A DNA stretch of 50,499 bases from CAZPUI01 sp964415525 (GCA_964415525.1 CAYQAS010000015.1:1-50499), one strand, 5' to 3'. Positions 14,861 to 23,406 are shown, counted from the stretch's first letter. Program-made: numbers and translations. Notes: generated from the letters alone by a model not told the origin.

Positions 14861-17056
14861 ATGCGCTGCCATCGCCTCGCCCTGCTTCCGCTTGTTTGCC
14901 TTGTGCTCTGCGCTCAGGACGCCACCCGCCTGAAAGACGCGGTGACCTACCTGAGTAGCCGGGAACTCCTGGGGCGTGAGACGGGCCAGCCGGGGTGCGT
15001 GAAGGCCGCGACGTGGTTGGCGGGGCAGTTCCAGGCCATCGGGTTGGGAACTGTGACGGGCAGCGGCATGGGCGGGGAGACGCCCTATCACTACCTCTGG
15101 AACTACAGCGGTTTTGCCGCTGCCCCAGCCCAGTTGCAGCTGGGCGCGACGACCCTCGATGCGGGCGTGCACTTCCGTGCCGAAGGTCCGATGGCGCCCG
15201 GTGCGGCCGTGGACCTGGGCTACGGCCTGCCGTCGGACTTCCGCGGGGCGGACTTGCGGGGTCGCTGGGCGGTGGTGCTGGAAGGGCATCCGGGATGGGA
15301 GGTCGCGGAGGCCTATCGGTCCGAAGCGTCCCTGGATGCGAAGCTCCAAGCCGCGGCGAGCGCCGGCGCCCTCGGGGTGATCCTGCTGGAAGCGCGGCAC
15401 GATGGAGACCCGGGGGCGGAGCACTGGAACCGTGTGACGCCCTATCGTCTGGCTTCACCCGGCGCGAGTCTTCCCCTGGTGCGGATCCACCCCGAAGGCG
15501 GGCGCCTGCTGGATCGGGACTTGCGAGTTCTGCATGCGGAAAGGGGGGGCCGCACGCACGCCATGGGCCGGGTGGCGATGACGGAGGAACGAGCGACCTC
15601 CAGCCTGGCGTCTCAGGCGGCCAACCTCGTGGGGGTTGTCCGAGGGACGGATCCCACCCTAAAGGACCAGTACATCCTCATCACGGCCCACTACGACCAC
15701 ATCGGCGGTTCTGGAACGACCTACTACCCCGGTGCGGATGACAACGCCTCGGGCACGGCGGGGCTCGTGGAACTGGCCCGGCTGGTGGTGGGCAGCCAGC
15801 CCAAGCGCAGCCTGCTCTTCGTGGCCATGAGCGGGGAGGAAAAGGGCCTCTTGGGCAGCGCCGCCTTCGCCGCGAATCCCCCCGTGCCCCTCGCCAGCAT
15901 CGTGGCGGAGGTCAACCTCGACATGATCAGCCGCAACGGCGCCCGCACGCTGTACCTCACACCCGCCGCGGTCTCTGGGCAGGTGACGACCCTGGTGACG
16001 AAGGCGCGGGAGCTGGCGGTGGGCAAGGATCTGGACCTGAACAAGGGCATTGATCAGTACTGGCAGCAGTCGGACCACTACAGCTTCGCGAAGCGGGGCA
16101 TTCCCTCGATCTTCTTCAACACCGGTTCGACAGCTGATTTGCACCGGACCACGGACACCGTGGACAAGTGCGACTTCCCGAAGATGGCCAAGGTGGTGGA
16201 TCTGGTGCGGGATTTTGTGCTGACCTGGGCCAATACCACCGACAAGCCCGCAGCGGTCAGTGCCACCACGTACAACGCTTGGAGCTGGCCCGTGAAGGGC
16301 AGCGCCACGACGACGCCCTTGGCGATCCTTACCCAGCCCCAGAACCAGAAGCTGGTGGCGGGGGGCACAGCCACGTTCACCGTGGCGGCCACCGGCGGCA
16401 AGTCGCCCTACACCTACCAGTGGTATCGCAACGACGCCGCCGTGAGCGGGGCGACCGTGGCCACCTACAGCTTCGTGATGCAGGCGTCTGATGCCAGCGC
16501 CCGGTTCAAGGCGACGGTGAAGGACGCTGCCGGGGCCAGCCTCACCAGTCAGGAGGCGACGATCGTGGTGGGGACGGAATCTTCCGAGAAGCTCGTGAAC
16601 GGAGGCTTCGAGGTTGGTACGACGCCGTGGACCGGCACCACCACTGTCATCGGGAACTGGAGCACGGCCACGCGGCCCCAGCCTGCCTTCGAGGGGACGC
16701 GTTGCGCGCGCTTCGGCGCCAAGGGCAGCTCCGTCAGCCAGACCCTGAGCCAGTCCGTGGTGATTCCGCCCACCGTCACCAGCGCAACCCTCAGCCTGCA
16801 GTTGCACATCGACACCGCTGAAACAGAGAAGGTGGTCTACGACACCCTGGCGGTGCAGATCCGAAACAGCGCCGGCGCCGTCCTCAAGACCCTGGCCACA
16901 TACAGCAATGTGAACGCCGCCGCAGGCTACCAGCCGCGCACCTTCGATCTGACGGCCTACAAGGGACAGACCATCCAGGTGGCTTTCGTGGCCAAGGAGG
17001 ATGCAAACCTGCAGACGAGCTTCGCGGTGGATGCGGTGAGCGTGACGGTGAAATAG
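14861..17056 (+). CDS. Exported M28 aminopeptidase with PA insert, Ig-like domain and C-terminal jelly-roll domain
   Basis: 731-residue secreted zinc peptidase. The signal peptide is MRCHRLALLPLVCLVLCAQ. A protease-associated (PA) segment occupies roughly residues 90-230. The M28 metal site is His277 (AHYDHIGG), Asp293 (GADDNASG), Glu326-Glu327 (SGEEKG), Asp in VNLDMI, and His in LHRTTDTVDK. An Ig-like domain (ILTQPQ...TYQWYRN) follows, then a ~150-residue C-terminal domain beginning LVNGGFEVG that resembles carbohydrate-binding or proprotein-convertase jelly rolls. The ATG at 14861 is chosen over 14684 because GGAG lies six bases upstream and a signal peptide follows directly. The CDF transporter gene starts 24 bp downstream. 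Confidence 0.92.
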   Translation: MRCHRLALLPLVCLVLCAQDATRLKDAVTYLSSRELLGRETGQPGCVKAATWLAGQFQAIGLGTVTGSGMGGETPYHYLWNYSGFAAAPAQLQLGATTLDAGVHFRAEGPMAPGAAVDLGYGLPSDFRGADLRGRWAVVLEGHPGWEVAEAYRSEASLDAKLQAAASAGALGVILLEARHDGDPGAEHWNRVTPYRLASPGASLPLVRIHPEGGRLLDRDLRVLHAERGGRTHAMGRVAMTEERATSSLASQAANLVGVVRGTDPTLKDQYILITAHYDHIGGSGTTYYPGADDNASGTAGLVELARLVVGSQPKRSLLFVAMSGEEKGLLGSAAFAANPPVPLASIVAEVNLDMISRNGARTLYLTPAAVSGQVTTLVTKARELAVGKDLDLNKGIDQYWQQSDHYSFAKRGIPSIFFNTGSTADLHRTTDTVDKCDFPKMAKVVDLVRDFVLTWANTTDKPAAVSATTYNAWSWPVKGSATTTPLAILTQPQNQKLVAGGTATFTVAATGGKSPYTYQWYRNDAAVSGATVATYSFVMQASDASARFKATVKDAAGASLTSQEATIVVGTESSEKLVNGGFEVGTTPWTGTTTVIGNWSTATRPQPAFEGTRCARFGAKGSSVSQTLSQSVVIPPTVTSATLSLQLHIDTAETEKVVYDTLAVQIRNSAGAVLKTLATYSNVNAAAGYQPRTFDLTAYKGQTIQVAFVAKEDANLQTSFAVDAVSVTVK

Positions 17057-17080
17057 TCCAAGCCCTGGCATCCTAAGGGC

Positions 17081-17749
17081 ATGAGTTGCGGTTCCTGCTC
17101 CTGCTCCTGTGGTCCCCCGCTTCCCACCCGGGAGGACTGGCTGAAGAAGGCCCTTGGCCTCGCATGGCTGACGGTGCTCTATAACCTGGTGGAGGGCGGC
17201 GTCTCCATCGGGTTCGGGGTGGCGGACGGCTCGGTGTCCCTCTGGGGCTTTGGCCTCGACAGCTTCGTGGAGGTGGCTTCGGCCCTGGTGGTCTTCTGGC
17301 GGCTGCGCGATCTCTGGTGCGCTCCGGCCCCGCGAGAGCGCAAGGCCACCCTCGCCATCGGGGGCCTCTTCCTGGTGCTGGCCCTCTCCGTGGTCACTGG
17401 ATCGGTTATTCAATTGCTGCGTCATGAACACCCCCACAGCACCCTTCCAGGCCTGGTCATCAGCCTGTTGAGCCTCTCTTTCATGGTCTACCTCTGGCGC
17501 GCGAAGCGGCGGGTGGCCCGGGCCCTGGACAGCGCCGCCCTGAAGGCCGATGCCGCCTGCAGCTTGGCCTGCATCCAGCTCAGCTCGGTGCTCCTGGCGG
17601 GAAGCGCCGTGTTCTACGTGGCTCCGGAACTCTGGTGGGCGGACGCAGTGGCAGGTTTGGTCTTGGCGGTCCTCATCGCCCGGGAGGGCATCGGCATGAT
17701 CCTGGCGGCCCGGAAGCCGGATTTCCAGGGCGGTTGCGGCTGTGACTAG
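17081..17749 (+). CDS. Cation diffusion facilitator-type metal transporter with Cys-rich ends
   Basis: 222-residue membrane protein with about six hydrophobic segments. Likely metal-site residues are Asp60 and Glu64 in GFGLDSFVEVAS (segment 2) and Asp in ALKADAACSLA (segment 5). That arrangement matches compact CDF/TMEM163-like transporters that export zinc or another divalent metal from the cytoplasm. Unusually, the N-terminus is CGSCSCSCG and the C-terminus ends GGCGCD; both could bind metal in the cytoplasm. The usual C-terminal cytoplasmic CDF domain is absent. The next gene starts 9 bp after the stop, so the two form an operon. Confidence 0.83.
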   Translation: MSCGSCSCSCGPPLPTREDWLKKALGLAWLTVLYNLVEGGVSIGFGVADGSVSLWGFGLDSFVEVASALVVFWRLRDLWCAPAPRERKATLAIGGLFLVLALSVVTGSVIQLLRHEHPHSTLPGLVISLLSLSFMVYLWRAKRRVARALDSAALKADAACSLACIQLSSVLLAGSAVFYVAPELWWADAVAGLVLAVLIAREGIGMILAARKPDFQGGCGCD

Positions 17750-17758
17750 GGCTTAACC

Positions 17759-18637
17759 GTGCTGCACCGGCTCGTCTACGCCAACTGGGAGGAACCGCCG
17801 GAGGCCATGGCCTTTGAATACGCCTACCTGGAGGCGGTGGCGCTGATTCGGCGGCGCTTTCGCTACATCCTGCAGGGTGCAGAGCACGCCCTGGCCAGGC
17901 CCGGGGACATGCCGCCGGAATACTGGAAACAGGCCCTGGAGCTGTTCCTCTACACACCTGCCCTGGTGAACGTGGCGCTCAACTACAAGGTCTGCGTGGA
18001 ACAGGGCCTGCCGCTCCATCCCACGCACTACTTCGAGGTCAACGACCGCAACCGCCATCGCATCGACCATGGCGAGGCTTTGCGCACCCTGGCCCAGCGG
18101 TTCTTCCTGGATGCGATTGCCGCCTCCGTGGCGGTCTTCCGCCTGGATCCGAGCGCCATCGCGAAGCTGGAGGTCCTGGCCACGGACATCCCGCCGGAGG
18201 TGGGCGGCTACGTCTACACGAGCACCCGGGACCGCTATACCTGGCGCGCCTCCGAGCCCGCCAAGGTGGTGGCCCTGGCCAAGGACATCGTGAAGGAAGT
18301 CCAGCCGGAACTCCTGCTCGGCGCCGCCCATGGCGCCATCCTGGCGGGGCTCGTGCTGGCTTCGCTCATCGATGCGCCCCTCTACTTTGTGCGCCTGAGC
18401 CTCTTCAAGCGCAAGGACACGGAGCCGGTGATGGGGCCTTCGGACTTTGCCTGGCTGGAGCCCTACCGCACCAAACCAACGGTGCTCTTCGACGAGGACG
18501 TGGCCAAGGGCACCACCCTGACCCTCTTCACGGAGCGCCTGACGCCGCTGTTTGACACCAGCTGGTCCGCGGGCGTCCTGCGTCACGGCCACGCGGAGTT
18601 CCGTCCGGATTTTGTCGGGAAGGTCTGGTACGACTGA
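17759..18637 (+). CDS. Phosphoribosyltransferase-like protein with an unassigned N-terminal domain
   Basis: 292-residue soluble protein. The C-terminal ~120 residues look like a type I PRTase fold: a hydrophobic segment LLLGAAHGAILAGLVLASL, then the PRPP-loop-like VLFDEDVAKGTT from residue 242. The first ~170 residues are helical and match no family I recognise. The start is GTG at 17759, nine bases after the CDF stop, so co-expression with the metal transporter is likely. No biosynthetic neighbour hints at a base substrate. It could be a regulator using the PRPP site rather than an enzyme. Confidence 0.65.
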   Translation: MLHRLVYANWEEPPEAMAFEYAYLEAVALIRRRFRYILQGAEHALARPGDMPPEYWKQALELFLYTPALVNVALNYKVCVEQGLPLHPTHYFEVNDRNRHRIDHGEALRTLAQRFFLDAIAASVAVFRLDPSAIAKLEVLATDIPPEVGGYVYTSTRDRYTWRASEPAKVVALAKDIVKEVQPELLLGAAHGAILAGLVLASLIDAPLYFVRLSLFKRKDTEPVMGPSDFAWLEPYRTKPTVLFDEDVAKGTTLTLFTERLTPLFDTSWSAGVLRHGHAEFRPDFVGKVWYD

Positions 18638-18726
18638 GGCACCGGTGTCTGGCGCTGCCTTCAACGGATGACATCGGCAGTTTGGTCGCCCGAAGCCGCT
18701 CGGTTGAGGAATGGGCGCTCGGGCCG

Positions 18727-19100
18727 TATGGGCGGCGATGACGATGGCATCGACACCATTCTGAGGTTGCGCCCCGTGGGCCGCCCGGCCCTGGATATGG
18801 ATCTCCAGATCGTGCTTGCCCGCCATGGCGCCGCCGGCGGTGTAGCCGATGGTCCCGGCTTCCAGTTCCGGGGCGACATGGAAGGCGAAGATGGCCTTGG
18901 GTTTCGGTGTCAGGGCGCCCTCTTTGATCCTCAGCGGTGCGTCACCTTCTTCGCCTTCGGGCGCGGCATGCATGGCCCGGCGACAGGCCACCAGTTTGGC
19001 CCGCAGGGCCTCCGCTGCCCGACCAAGCTCGGCGTGGGGATCCTGGGCCGCGAGGGTGAGACCCGAAAGTAGAAAGGCGGTCAGGCTGCACCTGGGGGTG
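18727..19100 (-). pseudogene. Remnant of an M20 amidohydrolase with an internal deletion
   Basis: One minus-strand frame shows a signal-like start (LTAFLLSGLTLAAQDPHAE), then the M20 opening ALRAKLVACRRAMHAAPE. It jumps directly to a segment normally far downstream, GEEGDAPLRIKEGAL, continuing through IFAFHVAPELEAGTIGY and GRAAHGAQPQNGVDAIVIAAH. The ~100-residue catalytic stretch between HPE and EEG that carries metal ligands is missing. Homology stops at VIAAH, so the C-terminal half is gone too, and no sensible start codon remains. I read this as a decayed N-acyl amino acid amidohydrolase lying between intact plus-strand genes. Confidence 0.72.
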
Positions 19101-19191
19101 CTCCGAGGCCAGTGTGGCAGCCCCGATTCGCCGCGACAGACACAAGCCGGGTTGCGAGGCATCCAAGGACCATCACCCCCGGGGGCGTCCC

Positions 19192-19692
19192 ATGACGCAT
19201 GTACCACCAGAGGACAGGGACTTCATCCGAGTCCGGCCCTCCACCATCCATGGCATGGGCGTCTTCGCCCACCGGCCCATTCCCAAAGGCACACGGGTGA
19301 CGGCCTACGGGGGCGAGCGGGTGCGCAAGGCGGATCTCCCGGCCCAAGTGGAGGCCGGTACCCGGACGCTGACCTATGTCTTGAACCTGGACGAGGACAC
19401 CGCCATCGACGGTGCTGTGGGCGGCACGGATGCCCGTTTCGTGAACCACTGCTGCGCACCCAACTGCGAGGTCTACATCTTCGATGGCGTGCCCTACCTT
19501 TACGCCATGGAGCCGATTCCGGAAGGTGCCGAGCTCACCTTCGATTACAAGCTTCAGTCCATGTCCGGCGAGCAGGCCTCCGCCGACCTCTGCCGGGCCC
19601 TTCTTCCCTGCCGCTGTGGTGCCCCGGACTGCCGGGGCACCCTGGTGGCCCTTTCCCCGCTCGGCCTCGCCGAGGTTACGGAGGAACCATGA
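19192..19692 (+). CDS. SET-domain protein, putative protein-lysine methyltransferase
   Basis: 166-residue cytoplasmic protein that is almost entirely SET domain. It shows the opening STIHGMGVFAHRPIPKG, the SAM-binding RFVNHCCAPNCE, the catalytic-core LTFDYK and a post-SET cysteine motif CRCGAPDCRG. SET proteins methylate lysines; bacterial examples act on chromatin-like or ribosomal proteins, but the target here is unknown. The ATG at 19192 is preferred over 19114, which would add an unrelated tail. The stop overlaps the next start (ATGA), so it is translationally coupled to a small exported protein. Confidence 0.87.
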   Translation: MTHVPPEDRDFIRVRPSTIHGMGVFAHRPIPKGTRVTAYGGERVRKADLPAQVEAGTRTLTYVLNLDEDTAIDGAVGGTDARFVNHCCAPNCEVYIFDGVPYLYAMEPIPEGAELTFDYKLQSMSGEQASADLCRALLPCRCGAPDCRGTLVALSPLGLAEVTEEP

Positions 19693-20189
19693 AACACATC
19701 CTGATTCAAAGGCAGCGCGTCGCGTTGGTGCTGTTCATCCCCGGGATGCTGATGGCCCAGGGGGCGACTGCCAAGGGCATCATCATCAACAAGCCCGGCG
19801 GTGCCCAGAAGGCTGAATCGACCCACCTCTACCTGAAGTTCGCGGCCAATTTCCACAAACACAAGGGCGACCTCGCCAACGTGGGCATGCTCAGTGGCCA
19901 GCCCGTCTTCCGCACCTCCAAGGGGGAGTTCTTCACGGTGGAGCCTGCCACCGGCAACCTGAAGTTCCACACGGCGGATTCCCTGGGGTTCATGAAGATC
20001 CAGGACGTGAAGGGGAAGATGGCCGCACCTCCCGCTCGGACGGGCATGTTCATCAAGTTCGACGGCATCAAGGGCGAGGCCAAGGTCAGCATTGCCGGTG
20101 TGGACGCCCAGGGCCGTGTGGTCCAGGAGAACAGCAGGGGCGAGAAGTTCGTTCTGGGGCCGAATGGCGACATGCAGTTCGTGAAATAG
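19689..20189 (+). CDS. Small exported protein of unknown function
   Basis: 166-residue protein with a signal peptide (VALVLFIPGMLMAQGATA). The mature part is lysine- and glycine-rich (GIIINKPGGAQKAE, ANFHKHKGDLANVG, KIQDVKGKMAAPP). It ends with short beta-like units FTVEPATGNLKFH, VSIAGVDAQGRVVQE and FVLGPNGDMQFVK. I recognise no family. It overlaps the SET gene by 4 bp and is followed by a strong terminator, so SET plus this gene form a closed two-gene unit. The abundance of lysines makes it a conceivable substrate, which is speculation because the two proteins sit in different compartments after export. Confidence 0.75.
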   Translation: MKHILIQRQRVALVLFIPGMLMAQGATAKGIIINKPGGAQKAESTHLYLKFAANFHKHKGDLANVGMLSGQPVFRTSKGEFFTVEPATGNLKFHTADSLGFMKIQDVKGKMAAPPARTGMFIKFDGIKGEAKVSIAGVDAQGRVVQENSRGEKFVLGPNGDMQFVK

Positions 20190-20206
20190 ACCAATGGGGC
20201 ATCTGC

Positions 20207-20240
20207 AAAGGCCGCGAGCGCTCCATGCCTCGCGGCCTTT
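20207..20240 (+). terminator. Terminator after the SET/exported-protein pair
   Basis: Perfect 12-bp inverted repeat (20207-20218 with 20229-20240, ten-base loop) starting 17 bases after the stop at 20189 and ending in TTT. It is the strongest simple hairpin in this part of the window. Confidence 0.8.
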
Positions 20241-20352
20241 GGGCGGGAGGGCATGTCCCGATTCAGCTCAGGCGCCTTCCACCTCGACAGCCATCCTGAA
20301 ATATTCAAGAATGGAGCCCATGCCTCGCATTACGAGACTTCTGGAGTTCCTC

Positions 20353-21507
20353 ATGCGCCGCTCCTCGCCGCTCCGCGCTGCCCTTCTCCTTGGCTTGCTC
20401 GCAGGTGGGAGCCCTGCCGCGCAGGCCCAGGTGCCTACCCCCGCTGCCGCCGTGTCTGTCCGCACCTTCACGGACGTCAAGGTGCTGCCCCACACGCCGG
20501 TGAAGGCACAGTCCCGAACCGGCACCTGCTGGGCGTTCGCGACGACCTCGTTCCTTGAATCGGAACTGATGCGCACGGGCAAGGGGGAGTTCGACCTTTC
20601 GGAGATGTGGATCGTGCGGGCGATGTATCCCATCCGCGCCCGGCACTTCCTGGCCCTGCGCGGGGATGGCGGCTGGGGCGAGGGCTGCCACAACCCGGAT
20701 TACTTCACGATTCTCGGACAGGTCGGTGTGGTGCCGGAATCTGTCTATTCCGGCCTGCGGGAGGGCGAGAAGACCCACGATCACCGGGCCATGGCGGCCG
20801 GGATGAAGGGCTACCTCGATGGCCTGATCAAGAATGCGCCCTTGAGTCCGGTGTGGATCCAGGGACTGGAGGGCATCCTGGATGCCTACCTTGGGAGGCC
20901 CGTGGCGACCTTTACCCATCAGGGCAAGGCCATTACTCCCACAGCCTTTGCAAAGGATGTGCTCAAGGTGAACCCGGCGGATTACGTTACCGTGGCCAGC
21001 CTCGGCTGCTACCCGGACGACAAGCCCTTCCGGCTCGAGACGGCGGACAACTGGATGCAGGACGACCACTACCTGAACGTGCCGCTGACGGACTTCGAGG
21101 CGCTGATGGAGCATGCGGTCGACCAGGGATTCAGCTTCGCCATCGCCTCGGATGTCACCGAGTCCGGCATGTCCATGAAGAACGGTTATGCCCTGCTGTT
21201 GGATCCCGAGGCGAAGCCTGATGCCCCCGGATCCGACGAAAAGGAACTCGCCGTGGACGCCGGCCTGCGCACCCGGCTCTACCAGAACTGGCAGACCACC
21301 GACGACCACAGCATGCACTGCGTCGGCACCGCCACGGACGCCAAGGGCGGGCGCTACTACAAGATCAAGAACAGCTGGGGCCCCACCGGCGCGCACAAGG
21401 GCTTCTTCTACATGAGCCGCGCCTACATGCTCACCAAGACCTTCTACATCACGCTCCATAGGGACGCGCTGCCTGCGGGGCTCAAGGCGAGGCTCGGCGT
21501 CAAGTAG
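20353..21507 (+). CDS. Exported papain-fold cysteine peptidase (C1B-like)
   Basis: 384-residue protein with a signal peptide (AALLLGLLAGGSPAAQAQ). Catalytic residues are visible: Gln53 (oxyanion hole) and Cys59 in VKAQSRTGTCWAFA, His322 in DHSMHCVGTA and Asn340 in KIKNSWGPTG. The overall pattern, with the long insert between Cys and His, resembles bleomycin hydrolase/aminopeptidase C (C1B), but those are cytoplasmic, so an exported member is unusual. The ATG at 20353 is set by GGAG about seven bases upstream and gives a clean signal peptide; ATGs at 20311 and 20320 are possible. An inverted repeat follows the stop. Confidence 0.9.
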   Translation: MRRSSPLRAALLLGLLAGGSPAAQAQVPTPAAAVSVRTFTDVKVLPHTPVKAQSRTGTCWAFATTSFLESELMRTGKGEFDLSEMWIVRAMYPIRARHFLALRGDGGWGEGCHNPDYFTILGQVGVVPESVYSGLREGEKTHDHRAMAAGMKGYLDGLIKNAPLSPVWIQGLEGILDAYLGRPVATFTHQGKAITPTAFAKDVLKVNPADYVTVASLGCYPDDKPFRLETADNWMQDDHYLNVPLTDFEALMEHAVDQGFSFAIASDVTESGMSMKNGYALLLDPEAKPDAPGSDEKELAVDAGLRTRLYQNWQTTDDHSMHCVGTATDAKGGRYYKIKNSWGPTGAHKGFFYMSRAYMLTKTFYITLHRDALPAGLKARLGVK

Positions 21508-21533
21508 GTCCAAACATGCCGTTCCGCCCGCGT

Positions 21534-21561
21534 GTCTCGGAGGGGCGACTGTTCCCGAGAC
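21534..21561 (+). terminator. Possible terminator after the cysteine peptidase
   Basis: Seven-bp perfect arms (21534-21540 with 21555-21561) with a 14-base loop, between convergent genes. No T-run follows, so this is weak. Confidence 0.35.
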
Positions 21562-21600
21562 GCACGGATAAGCCCTGAATGGCTTTCACTCCGTGGGTGG

Positions 21601-23406
21601 TCAGCTTTCGGCACATCGGGCATTCCGGAGGGCGTCGAGGATGGGGCCTGCCTGAATCGGACCTTCCATCCACACCATCTGGCCCGCCGCGTGTTCCATC
21701 ATCTTCTGCACTCCGGAGGTAGGCTCCGCGGGGGACCAGGTGACCATCAGGTCGAACCGGTCGAGGGGGAGGCCATGCGCCATCAGGTCTGATGTGGTGG
21801 TCGACACCACCAACGCCTCGCAGCCGGGATCCAGCAGCAGCCCGTGCACTCGGGCAGCCAGGCTCGTTGCTTCCGTGAAGCGGGGATGGCCCCCCAGCAG
21901 CGTGCGGGTGTCGTCCGCCACTCCGGCACGGGTGCCTTCGTCCGCCAGGGCGGATGCGAGGGCGTCCGTAGTGGTGGCGGGGGCATCGATCAGCAGGAGC
22001 GTGGGAATGCGTCCTTTGGAACCATCCGGGAACCGGGCATCCAGCAGGGCTTCGGCCCGATCATCGCGACCCATCCCAGGGGAGGCGTTCACTTCGATGA
22101 CGGCGCAGTTGCCCTCCCGCCAGGAGCGGGTGATGTCCTGCGTGATGAAGTCGATGCCGAGGGTGTTCAAACGGAAGGCCCGGGAGAGGGACGCCACGAG
22201 GTCCTGATTGTCCGGATGCACGCCCGTTGGGATCCGCTCGTTGGTGCCACCGCCACCGCGGTTGGAGGTGGTGCCAAGCCGGACTCGTCTCCCTGCCTCG
22301 GGTCTGGATTGGAGCGTCAGATCCTGCTTGGCGAGCAGCGCCAGCATCTGGGCATCGGCGCGCAGGAATCCGAAGGCTTCTGGAGAGAGGAGTCCGCGCT
22401 GCTGATTCTCCGCTGCGAGGAGCGATTCCACGGTCTGGGTTCCATCCCCAATGACCTGGGCGGACCGGCGTCGGTTGGCCCAGGCGAAGCAGCCATTCAG
22501 GGCCACCAGGCGGTGGACGTCCCCAGGCACGTGACGTTCCACCAGCACGGGGCCGGGGTGGCTGGTGACGGCGTGCTGGAAGGCTGCGAGCACCTCCTGT
22601 TCGGAGGTGATGTCGGCCGTCACGCCGTGGCCCATATCCCCGTTCAGGGGCTTGACCACCACCGGAAAGCCGAGGCGGCGGGCCAGGGCGAGGGCGCCGG
22701 AAGCATCTTTTGCAACGCCGTGTTCGGGGGCCGGAAATCCGAGGCGCCGTACGATCTGAGCGGTGAGGTGTTTCTCCCGTGAGAGCTGTGAGCCGGTATA
22801 GCTGTCTCGATCGTCGGAGGAACAGGCCACCATGTGCCCGGCGCTTCCCTGCCCGAAGAGCCAGAAGCGGGGTTCGGAGGCGAGGGCATGGACGGGAATT
22901 CCGCGTCGGCGGGCCGCACGGAGCTGGGCGAGGGTCGTGGGATCGGAATGCAGGAACCGGTATTGCCCCAGGGCGGCTCGGACTCGCGCCAGGCAGGGAC
23001 CCGCATCCTCAACGACGCCGAGGCACCGCTGACGCAGGTGGACGGCTAGGTTGAGGCCGACTTTGAGTGCGGCGATGGTGGCCTGGGGGGAGATCTGCTC
23101 CACGGTGATTCGACAGGGTTGGCCGTCGATCTGCTGCACCTCGTGGCGGAAGCCCCAGGCGCCTTGAACATCACAGGCCCGCAGCGTCAGGAGGGCCGCG
23201 AGCTGGGCGAAGGTCTGGTCGTGCTCCGGAAGCGGTCCAAGAAAGGCCAAGTCCGCAGTGAGAATGGCGGTCAGATGCCGTTGGAGTTGAATCCCTGGCA
23301 AAGGTCCCCCCTCAGGCGCTGAAAACTCCGCCAGGACGGCGGGATAGGGGGCATGGAGGTTCGGACCTTCAAAAACCCTGAATGTGAACGACATCGGTTG
23401 CGACAT
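21601..23406 (-). CDS. Compact cyanophycin synthetase-like ATP-grasp enzyme (CphA2-like architecture)
   Basis: 601-residue soluble enzyme. The N-terminal ~160 residues (FRVFEGPNLHAPYP onward) match the N-domain of cyanophycin synthetases. An ATP-grasp domain follows, with VVVKPLNGDMGHGV, RLGTTSNRGGGGTNE and metal-binding Glu438/Asn440 in VIEVNASPGM. The last ~130 residues align in order with the start of the Mur-ligase domain, but the P-loop GTNGKTTT is replaced by DAPATTTD near residue 474 and the domain ends early. This matches CphA2, which joins beta-Asp-Arg dipeptides using only the ATP-grasp site. The ATG at 23406 has GGAG nine bases upstream. No cyanophycinase is nearby. A different amino-acid polymer or peptide product is possible. 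Confidence 0.85.
   Translation of the reverse strand: MSQPMSFTFRVFEGPNLHAPYPAVLAEFSAPEGGPLPGIQLQRHLTAILTADLAFLGPLPEHDQTFAQLAALLTLRACDVQGAWGFRHEVQQIDGQPCRITVEQISPQATIAALKVGLNLAVHLRQRCLGVVEDAGPCLARVRAALGQYRFLHSDPTTLAQLRAARRRGIPVHALASEPRFWLFGQGSAGHMVACSSDDRDSYTGSQLSREKHLTAQIVRRLGFPAPEHGVAKDASGALALARRLGFPVVVKPLNGDMGHGVTADITSEQEVLAAFQHAVTSHPGPVLVERHVPGDVHRLVALNGCFAWANRRRSAQVIGDGTQTVESLLAAENQQRGLLSPEAFGFLRADAQMLALLAKQDLTLQSRPEAGRRVRLGTTSNRGGGGTNERIPTGVHPDNQDLVASLSRAFRLNTLGIDFITQDITRSWREGNCAVIEVNASPGMGRDDRAEALLDARFPDGSKGRIPTLLLIDAPATTTDALASALADEGTRAGVADDTRTLLGGHPRFTEATSLAARVHGLLLDPGCEALVVSTTTSDLMAHGLPLDRFDLMVTWSPAEPTSGVQKMMEHAAGQMVWMEGPIQAGPILDALRNARCAES

Noticed and set aside
13784..15424. Minus-strand open frame spanning larB, the gap and the M28 start
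   Set aside because: It has no recognisable domain and overlaps two well-supported genes. The part inside the gap (14534-14860) has no independent evidence.
16500..17056. A dockerin on the first M28 peptidase
   Set aside because: The C-terminal domain has no calcium loops; it looks like a jelly-roll instead, so the anchoring pair is specific to the S8 protease.
15659..17437. Minus-strand open frame opposite the M28 peptidase
   Set aside because: Histidine/glycine-rich shadow translation with no motif.
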